Assembly: GCA_902791885.1 (NCBI GenBank) | Contig: CADAXO010000067.1 | Location: forward strand, 1-8,938 | Direction of reading: 5' to 3' | Source: Oscillospiraceae bacterium | GTDB lineage: Bacteria > Bacillota_A > Clostridia > Saccharofermentanales > Saccharofermentanaceae | DNA: 8,938 nt | Shown here: piece by piece, positions 1 through 5,827 of the stretch | Numbering within the stretch: position 1 is the first letter of the stretch | Layout: every line of letters begins with the position of its first letter | Program-made: the position numbers and the translations under genes | The notes under the pieces: generated by a model | Told to the model about the DNA's origin: nothing | Seen by the model: only the letters and a program-made list of their open reading frames with translations | Database searches by the model: none

Positions 1-332
1 AGATACTCGCCCTTCATGGGCTTTTTGTTCGAATCTGCGAAACAGTAACTGCAGCTTGTCGCGGGGACCGTGCTCATGCCGACATAGGCGATATCCTCAA
101 GGTGCCACTGCTTGTAACCTGCAAGCGTTCCTGACGGGAGGTAGAGCATGACTTCATTGGTCGTTGTGATAACGAGATTGCCCTGTCTGTCCTTGAGGGT
201 ATAGGTCTCTTCGATCTTCTTAAGAAACTTCTTGTTTGCGTTCTTGTCGGCCATAACCGCTACGACAATGATCACAACAAAACCTACTGCCAAAGCAACA
301 CCGATCACTGCTTTCAAAACATCAGGACTCAT
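1..332 (-). CDS. Membrane-anchored protein of unknown function, 3' end cut off by the window
   Basis: An open frame runs from an ATG at 332 to the left window edge without a stop, giving 110 visible residues. The start is supported by a GGAGG ribosome site at 339-343, six bases upstream, and by a good promoter before it. Residues about 7-28 form one hydrophobic helix (VIGVALAVGFVVIIVVAVMA) followed by a lysine-rich stretch (KNANKKFLKK), so the remainder should be cytoplasmic with the N-terminus outside. The soluble part looks beta-rich and carries a CSYC pair near residue 95, which could bind metal or form a disulfide; this is a guess. It has its own promoter and lies beyond two terminators, so it is probably not part of the padR operon. 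I do not recognise the family. That it is a gene is fairly certain; its function is unknown. Confidence 0.8.
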   Translation of the reverse strand, partial: MSPDVLKAVIGVALAVGFVVIIVVAVMADKNANKKFLKKIEETYTLKDRQGNLVITTTNEVMLYLPSGTLAGYKQWHLEDIAYVGMSTVPATSCSYCFADSNKKPMKGEY

Positions 333-363
333 AATCAACCTCCGCGAAACTGTTTCCAATACG

Positions 364-391
364 ATTATACCAAAGAGACACTGTGTGTCCT
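364..391 (-). promoter_or_regulatory. Sigma-70/SigA-type promoter for the left-edge gene, with a dyad in its spacer
   Basis: On the minus strand a perfect TATAAT (364-369) lies 16 bases from an AGGACA -35 element (386-391, 4 of 6 matches to TTGACA). The predicted transcript starts near 357 and leaves a leader of about 25 bases before the ATG at 332. Between and partly over the two elements is the perfect dyad GACAC-N3-GTGTC (377-389), placed where a repressor could block polymerase. No candidate regulator can be named. Confidence 0.65.
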
Positions 392-430
392 TCTTTTCGA
401 TGCCGGGAGAGCATAAGCTTGAGCCATAAC

Positions 431-458
431 AAAAGAGCTGCCACTGAGGCAGCCCTTT
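431..458 (-). terminator. Second hairpin terminator, possibly bidirectional
   Basis: Arms 434-442 and 448-456 pair over 9 bases with a 5-base loop, and the stem extends by two A-U pairs. On the minus strand the one non-Watson-Crick pair is a G-U wobble, whereas on the plus strand it is a mismatch, which favours minus-strand use. A TTTTGTT run follows on the minus side. It backs up the terminator at 526-559 and insulates the promoter at 364-391. Confidence 0.65.
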
Positions 459-525
459 ATTTATATGGAAGGTATGTATGTCAGTCGGCAGAAGCGCCCC
501 CGATGTGTTGCTTAACTTTCAAGAT

Positions 526-559
526 AAACAGAAAACCCGGGAGCGCTGAGACCCCCGGG
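526..559 (-). terminator. Rho-independent terminator of the padR operon
   Basis: Just 31 bases after the stop codon at 591, arms 552-559 and 536-543 form an 8-bp, very GC-rich stem (CCCGGG core, one G-U pair) with an 8-base loop. It is followed on the minus strand by TTTTCTGTTT. This is the expected end of the padR/membrane-protein transcript. Confidence 0.8.
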
Positions 560-590
560 CGGTTGAAGAAGAGTGAGTCAGATCTGTCGA

Positions 591-2219
591 TTAACCGATC
601 TCTATGCTTCCTGCATTGCAGTCGACCGTGATCGTACCTGTACCGGTTCCGGAAGAATGGCAAGTTCTGCCCTGATCACGTCCGTCGATCTCGACGCTTC
701 CCAAATCGCATTCTGCATCGATCGTATAGTAATCGATGTCACTGATTCCGTTGATCTCAAGGTTGCCGAAGTCGACCTGAACGTTGAGATTCTCGAAGCC
801 GATATGATCGCAGTTGATGTTGCCTGCGTCTGCATCGACAGTGACATCTGTGATATCGCAGTGATTTAACTCGATATTTCCTGCGGATGCTTCAATATCG
901 ATCGAGCTTCCTGTGCTGTCGCTGATCTCTACATTTCCGGCATCGAACTTACCGGTAATATCGTCAAAGGCAAGACCGTCGATCTCGAGATTGCCTGCAC
1001 TGATGTCAATCCCGATATTGTTGATATCGATGTCGGAACCGAAAGTAATGGTTACTTCGGGACCGTCATTCAGGTCAGAGGTATGGCGGCCGCTCACGTC
1101 CTGAGATATAACGAGTTCACCGTTATCAAATTTAACCTCAGGCATGAGTTCTTCGGCCCCCTCATATCTTGCCTCTATTCCATCTACACTTTCGCTTGTG
1201 CTGATAACGATCGAGCACACTTCCGCATCTATTGTGATCTGATCGATCGAATCATAACTTCCGAGATCGATGTCATATTCTTCGCTTATGGAATTCGCAT
1301 GAGTAAAGCCCGATGAGATAAATGTGGCTATTCTTACGATACCCGTGAATAAAGCAACACCCAATACGAGCACAACCACGATGATGCTAATGATGATCGG
1401 AGCCTTGCTGACCTTGCGGTCTTCCTTAGGGATGAACTCCTCGCTCATCTTGCCTGCTCCGTTAAGTGATAAAAGTCTGTCATAACCGTTCATACGTACA
1501 TTGGCGGATACGATGAGATATACGCCTATGGCGATCGATGCGAAGAAAAGTACCGCACCGAGATCATCAGCAATGAAGGGGATCGCCGATATGATGATCG
1601 GGAAGATTATGCAGAGGATGCACAAAGCCACACCGATAGCCACCATTGTGCTGTATGTAGGCTTGAAGCGTCTTCTCTCGTTTGTTACATATTCACATGT
1701 CTCAATGCCGAGCGAGACCTGATCCTTATTGATCTCGGCAAACTCCTTGTTCTTATTGCCGGAGATGATAAAGAGCGCTACTGCTGTTGCGATGAATCCG
1801 AAGAAACCCAAAGGGCCGAGAATATCGCATACGGTATCGTTGCCGAAGCTTATAAGACCTGCGATAACGCCTGTCATTACACTCATGATGCAAAGCGCGA
1901 CTCCCAAAGGGATAAAGAGCGATCTTGAAGATACCGCGGAAAGATATTCCTTAACTCTGTCCATCGAGAGCATCGGCTTATCGGGTTCCTTATTATCAAT
2001 GATCACCTTGGATATACCGACTGACTCCGCGACCTCGTCGAGATTGCCGAATTCGGAAATAACGATTCCGACTGCTTCGTTCTCCGTTTTTCCTTCTGCA
2101 ATAAGTTCCTCGAACTTGTCTTCCATCATCTGAAGAAGTTCAGATTTTGCCCTTCTGACTTCTTCGGTATTAGGAAGATTACGGAACATATTGTCCAGAT
2201 AATTCTTAATAGCGTTCAT
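591..2219 (-). CDS. Membrane protein with DUF1700/permease-prefix-like N-terminus and DUF4097-like beta-ladder domain
   Basis: This is a 542-residue protein. Residues 1-70 are an acidic helical region of the kind found in DUF1700 or permease-prefix proteins (a LLQMMEDKFEELIAEGKTE-type stretch, then EFGNLDEVAE). Five hydrophobic helices follow at about 101-124, 131-153, 190-213, 220-240 and 273-301. Residues 320-542 are beta-strand repeats resembling DUF4097: an AGN/FGN/GS-type turn followed by a short V/I/L-E-I strand recurs near residues 407, 426, 445, 464, 483, 505 and 535, the first five exactly 19 apart. An odd number of helices would put the two ends on opposite sides, most likely the ladder outside. 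The start overlaps the padR stop as TAATG, so translation is coupled; a GGGAG ribosome site lies 7 bases upstream. PadR-DUF1700-DUF4097 units in Firmicutes are linked with envelope stress. The molecular role here is unknown. Confidence 0.9.
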   Translation of the reverse strand: MNAIKNYLDNMFRNLPNTEEVRRAKSELLQMMEDKFEELIAEGKTENEAVGIVISEFGNLDEVAESVGISKVIIDNKEPDKPMLSMDRVKEYLSAVSSRSLFIPLGVALCIMSVMTGVIAGLISFGNDTVCDILGPLGFFGFIATAVALFIISGNKNKEFAEINKDQVSLGIETCEYVTNERRRFKPTYSTMVAIGVALCILCIIFPIIISAIPFIADDLGAVLFFASIAIGVYLIVSANVRMNGYDRLLSLNGAGKMSEEFIPKEDRKVSKAPIIISIIVVVLVLGVALFTGIVRIATFISSGFTHANSISEEYDIDLGSYDSIDQITIDAEVCSIVISTSESVDGIEARYEGAEELMPEVKFDNGELVISQDVSGRHTSDLNDGPEVTITFGSDIDINNIGIDISAGNLEIDGLAFDDITGKFDAGNVEISDSTGSSIDIEASAGNIELNHCDITDVTVDADAGNINCDHIGFENLNVQVDFGNLEINGISDIDYYTIDAECDLGSVEIDGRDQGRTCHSSGTGTGTITVDCNAGSIEIG

Positions 2220-2563
2220 TACTCTTCTCCCTGATTAACTATGAATTTCTCAATTACTTCCTTGGTGAGTTTCCACTCTTCACATTTGGCCTTGTAGTAG
2301 GCACGTCCCGATTCCGTGATGCGGTAGTAAGTTCTCTTCTTGCCGCCGGACATCACCTCGTCCGTGAAGGACTCGATGTATCCGTTCTTCTCCATTCTCG
2401 TGAAAGCGGAGTAAAGCGTGGTCTCCTTGATCACATACTTCTCGTCTGCTCCCGTGCGGATCCTTTTCGATATCTCGTATCCGTAAGACGGTCCGTCAAG
2501 GAGAAGGTAAAGAATAATAGTGTCGTTGTACCCTCTTATGACGTCGCTGCTGATTTCAGCCAT
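2219..2563 (-). CDS. PadR-family transcriptional regulator
   Basis: This 114-residue protein has the compact PadR winged-helix fold. It contains the family's YLLLDGPSYGYEISKRI segment (about residues 19-35), the recognition region KETTLYSAFTRMEKNGYIES (about 46-65), the wing GGKKRTYYRITESGRAY (about 73-89) and a C-terminal dimerisation helix. The length is normal for the short PadR subgroup. The ATG at 2563 is preceded by AAGGAG at 2572-2577 with 8-base spacing. It is the first gene of an operon with the coupled membrane protein downstream. Three dyads lie between its promoter and its start, so it probably represses its own operon until a ligand or membrane signal releases it. That last point is inference from the usual behaviour of the family. 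Confidence 0.93.
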   Translation of the reverse strand: MAEISSDVIRGYNDTIILYLLLDGPSYGYEISKRIRTGADEKYVIKETTLYSAFTRMEKNGYIESFTDEVMSGGKKRTYYRITESGRAYYKAKCEEWKLTKEVIEKFIVNQGEE

Positions 2564-2581
2564 ATCCGTATCTCCTTCCCT

Positions 2582-2625
2582 CTACATCTGTCGTAGCTAC
2601 GTCTGTCGTACTACGTCTGTCGTAG
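2582..2625 (-). promoter_or_regulatory. Three tandem 15-base dyads, probable PadR operators
   Basis: Copies lie at 2582-2596, 2597-2610 (last base missing) and 2611-2625. On the minus strand the unit is CTACGACAGACGTAG, a perfect CTACG-N5-CGTAG dyad; the copy nearest padR has one change (GATGTAG). Centre-to-centre spacing is 15 and then 14 bases, about one and a half helical turns. The predicted transcription start (about 2621) falls inside the promoter-proximal copy, so occupancy would block initiation. Assignment to PadR rests on position alone. Confidence 0.75.
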
Positions 2626-2627
2626 CA

Positions 2628-2656
2628 AATATAACACCGCCCGAAAAGCATGTCAA
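2628..2656 (-). promoter_or_regulatory. Strong housekeeping promoter of the padR operon
   Basis: On the minus strand a perfect TTGACA (2651-2656) is separated by the optimal 17 bases from TATATT (2628-2633, 5 of 6 matches). The leader to the padR ATG is about 58 bases and contains all three dyads. Confidence 0.8.
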
Positions 2657-2744
2657 CCATCTTTGCGGAAAGTTGCACTTGGAATGGTGATGGTAACGGG
2701 ATTATGAACGGCTTATTACGATGAACTACCGAGGTAATTAATGA

Positions 2745-3287
2745 TCAGCCGAAGTATTCTTCAAGCCCCTTCTCGTAACTTTCGGTCGTCGCATCATCGA
2801 ACAATACCCATACGAATCTGTAGGACTTGCCGGGGTGCGAATCGATAAAATCAGTAACAGCTTTAAGGCCCGTCCTGATCGCAAGATCGATGGGCCATTT
2901 ATATACGCCGGTTCCGAGGGCAGGCATAGCTGCGGATGTGTATCCGTTGGAATCCGTAAGCAAAGCGATGTTCTTATAGCATGAATAAAGAAGTGACTCT
3001 TCACCTGAATCGCCGCCTTCCCATCTCGGGGCAGCCACATGGACGATCGCCTTTGACGGTGCGTTGAATGCGGGAGTGATGCGGGCTTCGCCGAGTTCGC
3101 ATCCGCCGAGTTTCATCACGGCTTCATAAAGCTCCGGTCCTGCGACATTATGAATAGCCTTGCAGACTCCGCTGTCGAGATAAAGCGTCGTATCAGCTCC
3201 GAGGACCAATACGTCAACGCCCTCGAATCTTGACAGGTCGCCCTTTACTGCACCGATGACCGAACCTTTATATAACTTCTCCATCAT
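2745..3287 (-). CDS. Divergent macro-domain protein (ADP-ribose-binding fold)
   Basis: This 180-residue protein is essentially a single macro domain. The opening strand ends in VKGDL, keeping the Asp that usually contacts adenine. SGVCKAIHNVAGPELYEAV matches the family's GGVxxAIHxAAGPEL helix. CELGEARIT and AIVHVAAP match the CPTGEA..T and viH.v.P strands. MPALGTGVYKWP (about 121-132) matches the phosphate-binding loop FPAIGTGxxGxP. The first loop is unusual: the NAAN motif is replaced by LGAD, and the GGGGVDG turn reads LDSGVCK, so distal-ribose contacts and catalysis may differ. The ATG at 3287 (or 3284) has AGGAGG at 3293-3298. The same frame is open to 3326, but that extension has no ribosome site and overlaps the ligase gene. 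Candidate roles are ADP-ribose or O-acetyl-ADP-ribose sensing or hydrolysis. The fold is fairly sure; the activity is not. Confidence 0.85.
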   Translation of the reverse strand: MMEKLYKGSVIGAVKGDLSRFEGVDVLVLGADTTLYLDSGVCKAIHNVAGPELYEAVMKLGGCELGEARITPAFNAPSKAIVHVAAPRWEGGDSGEESLLYSCYKNIALLTDSNGYTSAAMPALGTGVYKWPIDLAIRTGLKAVTDFIDSHPGKSYRFVWVLFDDATTESYEKGLEEYFG

Positions 3288-3297
3288 TTGATCCTCC

Positions 3298-5169
3298 TTA
3301 AGAAACGCCCAGGCGATTTGCCGCATCGGACTTTAACGCAACCGCATCGACCTTGCCGTTCGCAAGTGTCGGGAGCTTATCGTAGATGATGTAATCCGAC
3401 GGGATCTTGTATGCATCGAGATGCTCCGAAAGAAGCTTAATAAGCTCATCCTTTTCGAAGGTTGTGCCCTGCTTTAAAGATATGCACGCGACGGGCTTGG
3501 AACCGAGAGCCTCATCGGGGACCGCGACCACCTTAACGTCTGATACGGGATCGTAAAGAGTGATAGCCGCGCCGACTTCGTTAGGCTCGATGGTGTGCTC
3601 GCCGGCGTGTATGAGCTCCTTCATTCTGCCTCCGATGTGAAGGTATCCGTCTTCATCGAAGAAGCCGAAGTCACCCGTTCTTACCCAGCCCTGGGCATCG
3701 AGAGCCTGAGAGTCTGCAGGAAGCTTATAGTAAGCCGTCATGGCACTTACGCCCTTTACAACGATCTCACCCTTATTGGACGGACTCGACTCGATCGCCT
3801 TGTCAGTCTTAAAGTCTCTGATCTCGATGGAGACGCCGTCCGCGATCTTACCTACCGTGTTGCAAAGGTGATCGGGCGTGTCGCCGAGCTTCGAGATCGT
3901 GATAGGGGAAAGCTCGCTCATTCCGTAGGAAGTTACGAACTTAACATTCGGGATCTTCTTAAGAAGCATGTGCATCTGTGCCTCGGTAACAGGAGCTCCT
4001 ACGAGTATGGAACCTCTTAAGGAAGCGACCTTCTCCGAAGTGAACGAAGGCTCGTTAACAAGCGTTATCAAGGTCGTCGGGAAAGCATTCATTATCGTGC
4101 ACTTGCGCTCGTCGATGAAGCTTATTATCTCGGCTGTATCGAAGCTTCCCGGAAGCTCGATCCTGGAACCCGAGATGAGGCTGGCGAGGAAGCATCTTAT
4201 AAGTCCGGTCGTATGGAAGAAAGGCACGTTCATGCATACACGGTCACTCGAATTAAGCTCAAGTATATCGACGGCACACTGTGCCGCATGAAGGATACTC
4301 GCGGATGAATGAAGGACCGCCTTGGGCTTTCCCGTAGAACCTGACGTGAAGAGCATGCAGCAGTCATCCTCGGCTTCCTGAGGCTCCCTGAACTGGCCTC
4401 CGAGGGCCGCATACTCACCGTCTGTAGGATCGAATTCGACAGAGCTTCTGATATCGATTACCTGCCCGATAAGCGAAGTCTCTTTATCCGTGATGGCATC
4501 CTTGAAAGCATCGAAGTCTTCATAAGTGGAAGCATCGCCCACACAGACGTGTGTCATGTCACCTATATGCGAGAGATTAACGAGCTCTTCTGAAGTGTAG
4601 TTATAGTTAAGAGGTATCGCGATACCGCCGCACTTCTGGACGGCAAAGAAAGCGATCACCCAGTTTAAGTTATTTATGCTGTAGATACCGATATGCGTAC
4701 CCTTGTGCACTCCGTGAAGGTACAGGATGGCAGCAAGCTTCTGAGCACGTCTGTTGATCTGCTCGAAAGTGTATTCTTCCTTCCCTGCAACGAAAAGCTT
4801 CTCGCCTCTTACCCTTACCTGAGCATCAAAGAGATCTCTTACGGAAGGGTCGCGCTTGATCTCACCCGTTGAGCTTATGTTGACGAACATATTAAATCCC
4901 GTAAGCCTTAAAGTATCGACGATCACGGGGTTTGCACCCTTGATCTCGATCTCGGCTTCGGGAGCTAATGACTGTCTGATCTGAAGGATCTTACGAAGAC
5001 CTACCGAAGAGATATACTCAAGGTTCGTAAAGTCCAGAACTATTCCCTTGGTATCCTTGGAAACGGCATTTACCACAGCCTCGAATTTATATGCCTCTAC
5101 CGAATCGAATCTACCGTAAAGTGTCGCGTAAAGGCCCGACTCGGCGCCTTCCAAATCAACTGCAAACAT
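3298..5169 (-). CDS. STAS domain fused to an AMP-forming acyl-CoA synthetase (ANL ligase)
   Basis: This protein has 623 residues from the ATG at 5169. Residues 1-105 are a STAS (anti-sigma-antagonist) domain, with LDFTNLEYISSVGLRKIL (about 45-62) holding the serine region that is phosphorylated in SpoIIAA-like proteins. From about 125 on is a complete ANL adenylate-forming ligase. It has the P-loop FTSGSTGKPK (about 274-283), SYGMSE (about 414-419), RTGDFG (about 497-502), the hinge GRMKE (about 514-518) followed by AGEHTIEPNEV, and the C-terminal catalytic Lys in LANGKVD (about 606). All the key elements are present, so it should activate a carboxylate as acyl-AMP and probably transfer it to CoA or a carrier; the substrate is unknown. 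Starts at TTG 5187 or ATG 5184 are possible but lie inside a hairpin. The only nearby ribosome-like site is GGGGG at 5178-5182. The stop overlaps the macro gene's ribosome site. Confidence 0.92.
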   Translation of the reverse strand: MFAVDLEGAESGLYATLYGRFDSVEAYKFEAVVNAVSKDTKGIVLDFTNLEYISSVGLRKILQIRQSLAPEAEIEIKGANPVIVDTLRLTGFNMFVNISSTGEIKRDPSVRDLFDAQVRVRGEKLFVAGKEEYTFEQINRRAQKLAAILYLHGVHKGTHIGIYSINNLNWVIAFFAVQKCGGIAIPLNYNYTSEELVNLSHIGDMTHVCVGDASTYEDFDAFKDAITDKETSLIGQVIDIRSSVEFDPTDGEYAALGGQFREPQEAEDDCCMLFTSGSTGKPKAVLHSSASILHAAQCAVDILELNSSDRVCMNVPFFHTTGLIRCFLASLISGSRIELPGSFDTAEIISFIDERKCTIMNAFPTTLITLVNEPSFTSEKVASLRGSILVGAPVTEAQMHMLLKKIPNVKFVTSYGMSELSPITISKLGDTPDHLCNTVGKIADGVSIEIRDFKTDKAIESSPSNKGEIVVKGVSAMTAYYKLPADSQALDAQGWVRTGDFGFFDEDGYLHIGGRMKELIHAGEHTIEPNEVGAAITLYDPVSDVKVVAVPDEALGSKPVACISLKQGTTFEKDELIKLLSEHLDAYKIPSDYIIYDKLPTLANGKVDAVALKSDAANRLGVS

Positions 5170-5171
5170 AT

Positions 5172-5225
5172 AAAAGACCCCCATCAAAGAGAATTATAAT
5201 TATTATAATTCTCCTTAACGGGGGT
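5172..5225 (-). terminator. 24-bp RNA hairpin between two genes: terminator, attenuator or translational gate
   Basis: Arms 5202-5225 and 5177-5200 pair without a break around a single central base (5201). The inner 12 bp are a perfect AT-rich dyad and the outer 6 bp are ACCCCC/GGGGGT. The linking 6 bp include three G-U pairs that work only in the minus-strand transcript. CTTTTAT follows on the 3' side. It begins 5 bases after the stop of the 156-residue gene, as a terminator would. Its 3' arm also contains the TTG and ATG start candidates and the GGGGG ribosome-like site of the ligase gene, so it may control that gene. The AAGGAG at 5211-5216 lies in the 5' arm, too far from any start to serve it in linear form. 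Confidence 0.75.
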
Positions 5226-5230
5226 AACTG

Positions 5231-5701
5231 TCAAGCGTTCTTGATTATTAAGGTGCTGTCCTTACCGTTCAATTCGATCTTGTTATTAGATCCGGGTGTC
5301 TCGGGAAGAGCACATTCGATCGAGTTGTTCTTGCCCTTGTTAACCGTGAAGAATGAGAAGCCTTCAGGAACGATGAGTGTTGCCTTGCCGCCGATCATAT
5401 TGATGTCGACAGGACCTTCTGTTCCGCTCAACTCGACGACGATCTCACCCTTGGCATCGATCTCGAACTCCTCGAAGCTTAAGTCGGAGATCTTCATCGT
5501 CGAGTCAGTGATATTGAGCTCGATCTTCTCAGCCTCGCCCGGGATTCCGATCTTAACATCGGATACATCCTTTATATCGATGTCAGCTCTGTTTCTGTCA
5601 GAATCGAGCTTTACGTCTGAAGGAACTACGATCGTATCGTCCTTAGTTCCGAATACCTTTACCGCACATGATCCCTTAATCTTGATATCGTAATCTTTCA
5701 T
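5231..5701 (-). CDS. Small beta-strand-rich protein of unknown function
   Basis: This acidic protein of 156 residues has no signal peptide or membrane helix, so it is probably cytoplasmic. It consists of short alternating strands separated by Gly/Asp/Asn turns (for example IDIKDVSDVKIGIPG, IVVELSGTEGPVDINMIGG, KIELNGKDSTLIIKNA). This pattern resembles DUF4097-type beta-ladders and bactofilin-like folds, but I cannot assign a family. The ATG at 5701 has a GGAGG site (5710-5714) 8 bases upstream. It lies 126 bases after the GH5-GT2 gene and 5 bases before the large hairpin, so it may be the last gene of the synthase transcript. A bactofilin-like polymer or scaffold is a possibility only, since the typical hydrophobic core repeats are not obvious. 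Confidence 0.8.
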   Translation of the reverse strand: MKDYDIKIKGSCAVKVFGTKDDTIVVPSDVKLDSDRNRADIDIKDVSDVKIGIPGEAEKIELNITDSTMKISDLSFEEFEIDAKGEIVVELSGTEGPVDINMIGGKATLIVPEGFSFFTVNKGKNNSIECALPETPGSNNKIELNGKDSTLIIKNA

Positions 5702-5718
5702 GGTCTTATCCTCCGTTC

Positions 5719-5825
5719 GCTTAAGTTTTCTGTTGTGATTACAATATACCGCCGTTCCTTCCGGCAGTCTTTAATTCACTCTTATGCAAGTCTTAAATCT
5801 TTCTTAACGGCAGAAAAACTTAAGC
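5719..5825 (-). repeat. Long-range inverted repeat enclosing the gap between the GH5-GT2 and 156-residue genes
   Basis: Plus-strand bases 5811-5825 (cagaaaaacttaagc) are the reverse complement of 5719-5732 (gcttaagttttctg) apart from one extra A, with 78 bases between. Just inside, 5806-5811 (aacggc) can pair with 5751-5756 (gccgtt). The latter bases also belong to a local 6-bp hairpin (5749-5754 with 5762-5767), so the two folds exclude each other. No U-run follows the local hairpin on the minus strand, and no convincing promoter is seen in this gap. Confidence 0.5.
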
Positions 5826-5827
5826 TC

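Noticed and set aside
460..530. Small RNA between the two left terminators
   Set aside because: AT-rich TATAAA-like bases exist, but no -35 element lies at a workable distance.
2582..2596. CopY/BlaI-type box (TACANNTGT) in the dyad nearest padR
   Set aside because: Only this copy fits that pattern. The other two have G at the variant position, and all three fit the longer CTACG-N5-CGTAG dyad next to padR.
2582..2625. Short CRISPR-like array
   Set aside because: The three 15-base units abut without spacers, are themselves dyads and sit on a promoter, so they are operators.
2690..2744. Terminator after the macro-domain gene
   Set aside because: Only weak imperfect stems (around 2725-2740) and no U-run were found, so read-through into the padR region cannot be excluded.
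3288..3326. Upstream extension of the macro-domain gene
   Set aside because: The extra 13 residues would overlap the ligase gene and have no ribosome site. AGGAGG at 3293-3298 points to the ATG at 3287 or 3284.
5091..5693. 200-codon open frame on the plus strand
   Set aside because: It runs antisense across the small beta-rich gene and the hairpin. The Ser/Leu/Ile-rich sequence is typical of a shadow frame.
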